Origin: an uncultured Eubacteriales bacterium
GTDB lineage: Bacteria; Bacillota; Clostridia; Oscillospirales; Butyricicoccaceae
NCBI GenBank assembly: GCA_934675045.1
Contig: CAKUPI010000133.1
Location: 1 to 5,416 of the forward strand
Direction: 5' to 3'
DNA length: 5,416 nucleotides
Made by a program: the position numbers and the translations under genes. Below are positions 1 through 5,229 of this stretch, piece by piece (the first letter of the stretch is position 1; each line of letters starts with the position of its first letter). The notes beneath the pieces are model-generated. The model had not been told where the DNA came from, ran no database searches, and saw only the letters and a list, made by a program, of their open reading frames with translations.

Positions 1-189
1 TTGGAAAAAATTTGGGAAAGAAACTTCAGTGCAGACGGGCAGGAAAAAACACGGCTGCCCAGTCAGGGGATTGGATTGAGCATTGTGAAAAGCATCTTAG
101 AGCAGCACAACAGCCGATATGGCTGCTATCAGCAGAATGGATATGTAAACTTCTTTTTCACACTGGATATTTTTGTGGGGGATACATAA
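1..189 (+). CDS. Sensor histidine kinase, C-terminal end only (5' end outside window)
   Basis: This is the last 62 codons of a two-component sensor kinase, and the reading frame is open through base 1, so the ttg there is probably an internal Leu codon, not a start. Visible is the end of the HATPase_c ATP-binding domain. An F-box-like IWERNF (residues 4-9) is followed by a G2 box, GIGLSIVK (residues 23-30), and then SILEQHNSRYG, a tail common in Firmicutes kinases. The last strand, NFFFTL (50-55), corresponds to the usual FWFEL end, after which a short tail leads to a taa stop. In known kinases this domain binds ATP and phosphorylates the dimerisation-domain His; the sensor part and the partner regulator are not in the window. 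By hand count the first 240 bases are about 45% GC, far below the genes to the right, so it may have a different history. The family call is secure; the stimulus is unknown. Confidence 0.9.
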   Translation: MEKIWERNFSADGQEKTRLPSQGIGLSIVKSILEQHNSRYGCYQQNGYVNFFFTLDIFVGDT

Positions 190-228
190 AAAGGCGGCAG
201 ATGTTTGACGGTTTGCGCCGGGTAAGAT

Positions 229-261
229 AAAAGCAGGCACTCGAAAAGAGTGCCTGCTTTT
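229..261. terminator. Hairpin terminator between convergent genes
   Basis: A perfect 14-bp stem (229-242 paired with 248-261) closes a 5-nt loop. The outer pairs are A-T, so each strand ends its stem in TTTT. It lies 39 bases after the kinase stop and 42 bases after the stop of the minus-strand gene ending at 304, which fits an intrinsic terminator working in both directions. The T tracts are short (4), so efficiency could be modest. The rest of the 114-base gap shows nothing recognisable. Confidence 0.8.
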
Positions 262-303
262 GTCCTGTCTGGCAGAATTGAAGGTGCAGTGAGGAAACGG
301 AAA

Positions 304-927
304 TCAATAGGCGTCCCGGTGGCGGCGGACGTAGTCGACCAGAATGTCCTTAAGGTGCGGCGCCTCGCTCTGGAACCACGCGCGGGCCTCGGCGTCGAGC
401 GCGGGGGCCGAGGCGCGGTAGTATTGCAGACGGCGCACCGCCTCGTCCATGCCGACGTCAAACAGCCGGTCGCACAGAAAGTCGACGACGCTTTTGTCGC
501 AGGACAAAAGGGCGCTGAAATTGTCCGCGTCGTAGCGGTGGATGATCTCGATGAACCAGTACGGCCAGATCAGCCGGTCGAGCGGCGGGGAAAGGGGGAA
601 ACGGCCCGACGGCGACTGCATACAGGCAAAGTAGCGCTCCATATACGGGAGCAGCCGCGCCGCGATGTCGTCGTAGGTGGGGTTTTCCATGCCGGAAAAG
701 AGCCGCTTGCCGTCCGGGGCGGGAATGGCCGGGCGCGCCCGGCTCGCCAGCGAAATGCTGTACAGGCACACGGCCGCCATGCCGAGGAAAAAGACGGCGG
801 CGGCTATCGCCAGCCATCGCCGCCCGCCATGCAGGGCGAGCAGCGCGTAGATAAACAGGGCGGAGCCCGTCATCGACGAGAGAGAGGCCCAGAGAAAAAG
901 ACCGCAACCGATGGAAGCTTTGCGCAC
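304..927 (-). CDS. Two-helix membrane protein of unknown function, 207 aa
   Basis: I do not recognise this protein. It starts at GTG (927) with a GAGG-type ribosome binding site about 9 nt upstream. Two hydrophobic segments (about residues 7-32 and 37-60), separated by HGGRR, form a membrane hairpin. An arginine- and proline-containing linker (61-75) leads to a soluble, probably helical domain of about 130 residues rich in Tyr, Trp, Asp and Arg (IWPYWFIEIIHRYDADNF at 120-137, RRLQYYRASAP at 165-175). By the positive-inside rule both termini and the C-terminal domain are probably cytoplasmic; this is an inference. It is the last gene of the minus-strand cluster, 94 bases after the 264-aa gene, with its own promoter candidate (980-1009) and the hairpin at 229-261 as likely terminator. 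The helical C-terminal part could suggest a DMP19-like fold, but I could not support that. The gene is credible from its frame, start signals and hydrophobicity pattern. Confidence 0.78.
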   Translation of the reverse strand: MRKASIGCGLFLWASLSSMTGSALFIYALLALHGGRRWLAIAAAVFFLGMAAVCLYSISLASRARPAIPAPDGKRLFSGMENPTYDDIAARLLPYMERYFACMQSPSGRFPLSPPLDRLIWPYWFIEIIHRYDADNFSALLSCDKSVVDFLCDRLFDVGMDEAVRRLQYYRASAPALDAEARAWFQSEAPHLKDILVDYVRRHRDAY

Positions 928-951
928 GAAGGACTACCTCGCTTTCCGGCG

Positions 952-968
952 CGCCCGTAAGCCGGGCG
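952..968 (-). other. Small hairpin in the leader of the 207-aa gene
   Basis: A 6-bp all-GC stem (952-957 with 963-968) closes a 5-nt loop. It falls between the proposed transcription start (around 973) and the ribosome binding site of the gene starting at 927. No T run follows on the minus strand, so it is not an ordinary terminator. It may stabilise or tune the leader, or be chance in GC-rich DNA. Confidence 0.3.
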
Positions 969-979
969 GCACTGCTATC

Positions 980-1009
980 AGTATACCCCACGGGGCGGCC
1001 TTTTGTCAC
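980..1009 (-). promoter_or_regulatory. Sigma-A-type promoter candidate for the 207-aa gene
   Basis: Read on the minus strand, GTGACA (1009-1004) matches the TTGACA -35 box at 5 of 6 bases. After an 18-bp spacer, TATACT (985-980) matches TATAAT at 5 of 6. A start near 973 would give a leader of about 45 nt. It lies wholly in the 94-base gap between the 264-aa and 207-aa genes, in otherwise very GC-rich sequence where a TATA-like box stands out. It suggests the last gene can be expressed apart from the upstream cluster. Confidence 0.55.
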
Positions 1010-1021
1010 CTCCCATGAGGC

Positions 1022-1816
1022 TCACCGGCGAAAGCAAAAGTAAATGACGGCAGCCGTGCCGCCCACAACGCCGAGCGTTATGCAGACGGCCAGCAGGGGA
1101 ATGTTCGGCCCGGCGGCGGGAATGTCGTCGGCGGGGGGAATGAGAGCGGGGCCGGCGGGCAAGACGTCGGGGTCGGCGGGAATGTCGGCGTTTTCGGGGT
1201 CGCTGAGGCAGAGCCAGGTGTTGCGCACGCCGTAGCAGTAGCCGACATAGGCCCAGAAGCGTCCGTCGGCGTCGACATAGCACTGGGAAAAATGCTCGGC
1301 CATGTTGCCGTCAAACCACTGGGCGTCGATGTTTTCGGCGGCGACGACGCCCGAGCCGGGGTAGGTCCACAGCACCAGCGAGGCGCCCTGGCGCAGCGCG
1401 TCGTCAAAACGGCTGTCGTAGGGGACGAAATCGTCCTGATGCGCCTCGTCAAAGGAGAGGTAGTCGGGCTGGACAACGCAGTCGTCCAGCCGGACCCAGC
1501 CGCGCAGAGAGAAGCCTGTGCCCCAGACGCCGCCCCACGCCGCGCCGCCGGCGTCGGTGTAGAGAAACGAGCAGGAGAGCACGGTGCCGTTGGCCACGTT
1601 TTCACGGACGCGCGTGCTCAGCGGGCTTTTGTACAGCGAGACGTAGCCGTCGGCGCCGTTGGCGATGTAGGCGCGGAACAGGTACTGGACGTCGTCGCGA
1701 TGGCTGCTGTAAAAGGAATCCCCCTCCGGCTCAATGATGGCGTCTGCGCGGATGGCCGGGGCGGCCAGCAGACAGAGCAAAAGGGTCAGCAGAAGAACAT
1801 GGCGCAGTGTTTTCAT
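1022..1816 (-). CDS. Exported, membrane-anchored protein with two SH3-like domains, 264 aa
   Basis: The ATG at 1816 has an AAGGAGG site (1825-1831) 8 nt upstream. The product begins with a signal peptide: MKTLRH, a Leu/Ala-rich core (7-21), and cleavage probable after residue 24 or 26. A first beta-rich SH3-like region spans about 53-113 (GYVSLYKSP, VANGT, YTDAGGAAWG, GWVRLDDC). A linker (114-145) follows, then a second region with the same plan at about 146-208 (LVLWTYPGSG, CYVDADGRFWAYVGY, TWLCLSDPEN). Residues 209-240 form a Pro/Ala/Asp stalk containing LIPPADDIP. A hydrophobic helix (240-261) and a final Arg-Arg anchor it, so the domains should face outside. There is no LPxTG motif, so sortase anchoring is unlikely. 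Its neighbour at 1838-2350 is a one-domain paralogue. Bacterial SH3-like domains often bind cell-wall peptides, but the ligand here is unknown. I have the impression that similar proteins occur in gut Clostridia; the domain name rests on pattern only. Confidence 0.82.
   Translation of the reverse strand: MKTLRHVLLLTLLLCLLAAPAIRADAIIEPEGDSFYSSHRDDVQYLFRAYIANGADGYVSLYKSPLSTRVRENVANGTVLSCSFLYTDAGGAAWGGVWGTGFSLRGWVRLDDCVVQPDYLSFDEAHQDDFVPYDSRFDDALRQGASLVLWTYPGSGVVAAENIDAQWFDGNMAEHFSQCYVDADGRFWAYVGYCYGVRNTWLCLSDPENADIPADPDVLPAGPALIPPADDIPAAGPNIPLLAVCITLGVVGGTAAVIYFCFRR
1118..1144. repeat. Copy 1 of a 27-nt identical repeat (LIPPADDIP codons)
   Basis: These 27 bases are identical to 1943-1969 and in the same orientation. 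Both copies are read in the same frame, on the minus strand, as LIPPADDIP, just before the membrane anchor. Here they code for residues 225-233 of the 264-aa protein. Confidence 0.85.
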
Positions 1817-1837
1817 AAAGAGTACCTCCTTGGCGGG

Positions 1838-2350
1838 TCAGACCCGGTTTTTTGGGGAAAAGAGCCTGCGGATGAGCACATAGGTGGCCAGACAGAGCGC
1901 GGCGATGAGAAGGACGCTTGTATTGGTCAGGCGAAACACATAGGGAATGTCGTCGGCGGGGGGAATGAGCTCGACGCCGCCGGCAGGCGTTCCGTCCTCC
2001 TGCAAAACGGCGCAGTCGGTCATCTGCACCCAGACAAAGCTCTCCCGCGAGTCCTTGCTTTGAACGGCGACCCATTCGGCGCCGTCGGGCGCGGTGTAAA
2101 TATACGGGCCGGAAAACGTCAGGCCGTTGGCGGCGTTGTCATATTTGCGCTGCATCTCGGGCGTATACCACAGCGTGACATAGCCTTCCGCGCCGTTGGT
2201 AGCGTAGTTGTGGGGATCATAGCGGCAGTCGGTTATGTGGGCCAGATAAAAGCTGTCATGCGGCTGGGCGATCAGGTCGGCGCGTGCGGAAAGGGAGAGG
2301 GTCAGGCAGAGGAGAAGCGCAAGGGACAGAGAACGCAGAATGGAACGCAT
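1838..2350 (-). CDS. Exported, membrane-anchored protein with one SH3-like domain, 170 aa
   Basis: This is a shorter paralogue of the downstream 264-aa protein. I choose the ATG at 2350 over the in-frame TTG at 2356, because the AGAAGGG site (2358-2364) is 7 nt from the ATG but only 1 nt from the TTG. A signal peptide (1-24, with ARA before Asp25) is followed by a mature part starting like its paralogue (DSFY, an H..D motif, NGAEGYVTL). A single SH3-like region spans about 51-115 and ends WVQMTDC, matching WVRLDDC in the paralogue. The LIPPADDIP stalk (128-136) precedes a helix at about 143-162 and a basic tail, RRLFSPKNRV. Topology should be outside domain, one helix, short cytoplasmic tail. 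It starts 15 bases after the stop of the 104-aa gene and ends 21 bases before the 264-aa gene, so co-transcription is very likely. Its ligand and role are unknown. Confidence 0.82.
   Translation of the reverse strand: MRSILRSLSLALLLCLTLSLSARADLIAQPHDSFYLAHITDCRYDPHNYATNGAEGYVTLWYTPEMQRKYDNAANGLTFSGPYIYTAPDGAEWVAVQSKDSRESFVWVQMTDCAVLQEDGTPAGGVELIPPADDIPYVFRLTNTSVLLIAALCLATYVLIRRLFSPKNRV
1943..1969. repeat. Copy 2 of the 27-nt identical repeat
   Basis: Identical to 1118-1144. It codes for residues 128-136 (LIPPADDIP) of the 170-aa protein, directly before its membrane anchor. Flanking sequence on both sides differs from copy 1. Confidence 0.85.
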
Positions 2351-2357
2351 ATTCAAT

Positions 2358-2364
2358 CCCTTCT
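2358..2364 (-). promoter_or_regulatory. Ribosome binding site that fixes the start of the 170-aa gene
   Basis: AGAAGGG on the minus strand lies 7 nt before the ATG at 2350 and just 1 nt before the TTG at 2356, so the ATG is the workable start. The site overlaps the stop codon region (2366-2368) of the upstream 104-aa gene, which links translation of the two. Confidence 0.75.
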
Positions 2365-2365
2365 T

Positions 2366-2680
2366 TCATAAAAACCGGTTGATGACAAGGCCCAGCGAAA
2401 AGGACAGGCCGTTGCACAGCAGCGAAAAAAGCCATGGCGCGCGGATTTTCTGCCCGTAGCGTCGGTAATGCCAGCCCTCGGCGGCAAAGGCGCCGGCTTC
2501 CCAGAGGGCGGTGGCGCAGGGGTGAGGCACAAGCAGGTGCAGCAGCACGACGGCGGGGTTGGTCAGAAGGTTGACAAGGGCGCACAGCAGAAGGTCGCGC
2601 CCGCGCAGCCCCCACAGCAGGGCGAAGGGCAGCTCGCAGGCCAGCGTCAGGCCGAGCGACAGGGCAAAGGCTGTCAGCAT
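2366..2680 (-). CDS. Small integral membrane protein, 104 aa, overlapping the MFS gene
   Basis: The ATG at 2680 lies inside the end of the MFS gene (7-nt overlap, start and stop interleaved as ATGCTGA), with an AGGG-type site about 10 nt upstream. This arrangement is typical of coupled translation. The frame stays open far upstream, but that upstream part only shadows the MFS gene. The protein is nearly all hydrophobic: helix 1 about 2-25 with Glu16 inside, helix 2 about 29-52 containing VNLLTNP (36-42), a middle segment with Glu61 and Glu68 followed by WHYRRYGQKIR (70-80), and a last helix about 83-103. The acidic residues inside membrane segments and the NLLTNP motif look conserved rather than accidental, and I recall small bacterial membrane proteins of this type, but I know of no function. 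It could be a partner of the transporter; that is inferred only from the overlap. Confidence 0.78.
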   Translation of the reverse strand: MLTAFALSLGLTLACELPFALLWGLRGRDLLLCALVNLLTNPAVVLLHLLVPHPCATALWEAGAFAAEGWHYRRYGQKIRAPWLFSLLCNGLSFSLGLVINRFL

Positions 2681-3660
2681 GGCGGCTGCACCCTGCGCAG
2701 GCCCAGAAGCAGCGGCGGCAGCGAGACAAGGGCGCCCAGCACGTAAAGCGCCCGGTCGGACAGAGGCAGGGAAAGACCGAAAAAGACGGGCAGAAAGCCG
2801 ATGAAAAGCGCAAAGGTCAAAAGCCCGAAGGCCAGCCCCCGCGTGCCGGGCAGCAACCGCGCGGCGGCGTGCAGCGTCAGCGGCATGGTGGCGTTGAAGA
2901 GGAAAACGGCGGCCAGCCCGCATACCGGAAGGTCGGAAAAGACAAAGAGCAGGGCGGCCAGCGAAAGCGTGAGGGCGGCGGTGCGGCGCGCCCCCAGACG
3001 GTCGGCCAGCAGTCCGCCGCACGCCTTGCCGAGCACGACGGCGAGGACAAACAGCAGGGCAAAACGGCCCTTCCACGGGAAGCGGAAGAGCAGGCCGAGG
3101 GTCGAGCGCAGCGCGACGACCAGAAACAAAGCGGCAAGGGCGGCGGGAATGCCCTTTTGCCCGGCCTTCGGCAGCGAGAGCGGCGCGTTCTGCGGGCCGC
3201 GGCACAGCAATACAATGGCGAGGGCCGAGACGCCCAGCGCAAGGCAGGCCCAAAGGGGAGAGGCGCCGGAGTACAGCCCGCCGAGAAACAGCCCGAAGGC
3301 GCCGGGCGAGACAAACAGGCCGAGCGGGCCGATGGAGCGGTGGCTGTTCAGCGTGTCCAGCCCGCCGCCGATGTGAAAGGCGGCGTTGCCCACCCCGGCG
3401 CACAGCGCGGCGGCCGTCGGCGGCAGAAGAAAGGCGCACAGCACCAAAAGGCACCCGCCCGAGGCCCAGACGCGGCAGCGGCCCAGCCGGTCGGCCAGAA
3501 GGCCCATCGGCATTTGCAGGGCAAAGGCGCAGAAGTTGTACAGCAGAATACAAAGAGCGGCGTCGCCGCGCGGGCAGACGCTGCCGAGCATCAAAAGAGC
3601 GCAGGAAAAATCCACGGCGGCGTGCGCCAGCGAATAAACGCCGAGACGCAGGGACTTCAT
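2674..3660 (-). CDS. Major facilitator superfamily transporter, 328 aa
   Basis: A polytopic membrane protein with about ten hydrophobic segments. The MFS signature loop (motif A) appears twice, as expected of two homologous halves: GLLADRLGRCR at 53-63 and GLLADRLGARR at 216-226. GVGNAAFHIGGG (89-100) resembles the helix-4 region of the fosmidomycin-resistance (Fsr)-like branch. At 328 residues it is shorter than the usual 390-420, with short loops throughout. MFS proteins move small molecules using ion gradients or facilitated diffusion; direction and substrate cannot be read here. The ATG at 3660 has AGAGGTG 5 nt upstream. It is the first gene of the minus-strand cluster, just after a strong terminator, so a promoter should lie in 3661-3725, but no convincing -35/-10 pair is visible. 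The small protein at 2680 overlaps its end. Confidence 0.85.
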   Translation of the reverse strand: MKSLRLGVYSLAHAAVDFSCALLMLGSVCPRGDAALCILLYNFCAFALQMPMGLLADRLGRCRVWASGGCLLVLCAFLLPPTAAALCAGVGNAAFHIGGGLDTLNSHRSIGPLGLFVSPGAFGLFLGGLYSGASPLWACLALGVSALAIVLLCRGPQNAPLSLPKAGQKGIPAALAALFLVVALRSTLGLLFRFPWKGRFALLFVLAVVLGKACGGLLADRLGARRTAALTLSLAALLFVFSDLPVCGLAAVFLFNATMPLTLHAAARLLPGTRGLAFGLLTFALFIGFLPVFFGLSLPLSDRALYVLGALVSLPPLLLGLRRVQPPC

Positions 3661-3725
3661 GCCATCACCTCTTTCTCCGTTTTACCCGTTAGACGGGCAA
3701 AGGGAGCGGTTTGTTCCCAAAACAC

Positions 3726-3758
3726 AAAAAAACCGGCGCGCCGGAAAGGGCGCGCCGG
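3726..3758 (-). terminator. Strong intrinsic terminator after the flotillin gene
   Basis: A perfect 10-bp all-GC stem (3733-3742 with 3749-3758) closes a 6-nt loop. On the minus strand it is followed directly by seven T residues (3732-3726). It lies 13 bases after the flotillin stop, so it should end the NfeD-flotillin transcript and isolate it from the MFS cluster. It has no T tract on the plus strand. Confidence 0.92.
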
Positions 3759-3771
3759 AACGGGGCGGGGG

Positions 3772-5187
3772 TTAAGCGGGGGCTGATTCGTCCGGGGAGA
3801 CCGGGGCATCAGCGGGCGCGGCGGGCGCATCCGCCTTTTCCCGCCCGAGGTATTCGGGCAGGCTCATGCCGGCCATGTCGAACAGCTCGTTCAGGGGCGG
3901 AATGCTCTTCATCAGGCCCGAGACAAAGTCGGCCGTCGCCGTTTTGCCGCTCTGGCCCTTCTGGCCGTTGTCCCAGACCGTGACCCTGTCGATTTTGATG
4001 TTCTTGACGGCCTCGACCTGAATCTTGAGAAGCTCCTCCATTTTGTCGGCCAGCATGAGGCGCAGCGCGTCGTTGGCGTTGCCGCCGGCCGCCATGACGA
4101 TATCCTTCAGGCCGTCGGCCTGCTTGGTCAGAATGGCCTGCATACCGGTGGCCTCGGCCTGCATTTTGGCCAGAATGGCGTCGGCCTCGCCGCGTGCGCG
4201 GCGGCGGATCTGCTCGGCCTCGGCCTCGGCCTCCAGCTCCTTCTTGCGCGTTTCGATTTCCGTTTTGACGATTACGTCGGCCTCCTGAGTCGCCTTTTCA
4301 CGGGCGTAACGGGCGGCTTCGGCCTTTTGCTCGGCGGCGTAGGCCTCTTCCAAAGCGCGGGCCGCCTGAATCTTTTCGGCCGAGGTGGCGATTTTCAGCG
4401 CCTCGGCCTCCTTTTCGCGGCGGGAGGCGTTGGACATGGAAATTTGCACCTGCGCCGTGTTCTCGCCCTGAATGGCAAGGGAGTTGGCCTGGGCCACCTG
4501 AACGCGCTGATCGCGGTGGGCCTGCGCTTCGCCGATGGAGCCGTCGCGCTCTTTTTCAGCAACGCTTTTCTTGGCGTCGTTGATGGCCTTGGCGGCCGCT
4601 TCCTTGCCGAGGGCGGCGATGTAGCCCGACTCGTCGGAAATGTCGGTGACGTTGACGTTGATGAGGCGCAGGCCGATTTTCTTCAGCTCGCCCTCGACGT
4701 TGCGGGAGACCGCCTCGAGAAACTTGTCGCGGTCGGTGTTGATTTCCTCAATGTCCATGGTGGCGATGACCAGACGGAGCTGGCCGAAAATGATGTCCTT
4801 GGCAAGCTCCTGAATTTCCTGCAATTTCAGGCCGAGCAGGCGCTCGGCGGCGTTTTGCATGACGCCCGGCTCGGTGGAGATGCCGACGGTGAAGCGCGAG
4901 GGCACGTTGATGCGGATATTCTGACGGGACAGGGCGTTTTCCAGATCGACCGAGATGGAAAGCGGGGTCAGATCGAGAAACGCATAGGACTGGAAAACGG
5001 GCCAGACAAAGGCGGCGCCGCCGTGAATGCAGCGCGCGCTGCGGGTGGAACCGTCCTTGTTGCTGCCGACCTTGCCGTAGATGACCATGACCTTGTCGGA
5101 CGGACACTTTTTATACCGCGACAGGATGAGGACAAACAGCGAGAACAGCAGAACCACAATGACACAGACCAGAATTAAGCCTTCCAT
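3772..5187 (-). CDS. floT: Flotillin (SPFH/band 7 family) membrane-microdomain scaffold
   Basis: A 471-residue flotillin resembling B. subtilis FloT/YuaG. These proteins sit on the inner face of the membrane, oligomerise and organise microdomains that affect signalling, secretion and membrane fluidity. An N-terminal hydrophobic anchor (3-23) is followed by YKKCPSDKVMVIYGKVG (25-41), a hallmark start of the SPFH domain, which runs to about 195. A long Ala/Glu-rich coiled coil (about 200-345) includes an EAEAEAE run (319-325). The C-terminal oligomerisation region contains ALRLMLADKMEELLKIQ (374-390) and a short conserved block, PPLNELFDMAG (430-440), before a Pro/Ala/Asp-rich tail (452-471). 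B. subtilis FloT is somewhat longer (509 aa). The ATG at 5187 has GAGAGG 7 nt upstream. The NfeD gene lies 42 bases upstream, the yuaF-yuaG order. The family is certain; the symbol is by analogy, since other bacterial flotillins exist. Confidence 0.93.
   Translation of the reverse strand: MEGLILVCVIVVLLFSLFVLILSRYKKCPSDKVMVIYGKVGSNKDGSTRSARCIHGGAAFVWPVFQSYAFLDLTPLSISVDLENALSRQNIRINVPSRFTVGISTEPGVMQNAAERLLGLKLQEIQELAKDIIFGQLRLVIATMDIEEINTDRDKFLEAVSRNVEGELKKIGLRLINVNVTDISDESGYIAALGKEAAAKAINDAKKSVAEKERDGSIGEAQAHRDQRVQVAQANSLAIQGENTAQVQISMSNASRREKEAEALKIATSAEKIQAARALEEAYAAEQKAEAARYAREKATQEADVIVKTEIETRKKELEAEAEAEQIRRRARGEADAILAKMQAEATGMQAILTKQADGLKDIVMAAGGNANDALRLMLADKMEELLKIQVEAVKNIKIDRVTVWDNGQKGQSGKTATADFVSGLMKSIPPLNELFDMAGMSLPEYLGREKADAPAAPADAPVSPDESAPA
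4213..4233. repeat. Hexanucleotide run inside the flotillin coiled coil
   Basis: Three exact CTCGGC units plus a further CTC. On the minus strand they code for the EAEAEAE run at residues 319-325. In-frame slippage here would add or remove two residues of the coiled coil without breaking the frame. Confidence 0.6.
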
Positions 5188-5229
5188 GTTGATACCTCTC
5201 TTTATGTATGATTTTACGGACTTACCGGA

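Noticed and set aside
1098..1190. Repeated GGGAATG-like units suggesting a tandem DNA repeat
   Set aside because: The units are irregular and are explained by the Pro/Ala/Asp-rich stalk (recurring IP and DIPA codons) of the 264-aa protein.
2681..3553. Upstream extension of the 104-aa gene to a 395-residue protein
   Set aside because: The extension is Arg/Pro/Ala-rich and runs wholly within the MFS gene in another frame, whereas hydrophobic, protein-like sequence begins exactly at the ATG at 2680.
3685..3697. Short palindrome (5-bp arms, 3-nt centre) upstream of the MFS gene as a possible operator
   Set aside because: The arms are too short to separate from chance, and no promoter boxes are visible around it.
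942..3748. A 14-base exact inverted match between 942-955 and 3735-3748 that might flank the cluster as a mobile-element end
   Set aside because: One copy is part of the terminator hairpin, and the match is GC-only apart from three A's. Such a match is plausible by chance in 5.4 kb of skewed sequence, and there is no transposase or target duplication.
250..3786. Long plus-strand open frames (250-960, 1292-2371, 2869-3786) opposite the minus-strand genes
   Set aside because: They mirror the real genes, are rich in Arg, Gly, Ala and Gln with no domains or helices, and lack convincing ribosome binding sites. They arise because stop codons are rare in GC-rich antisense sequence.
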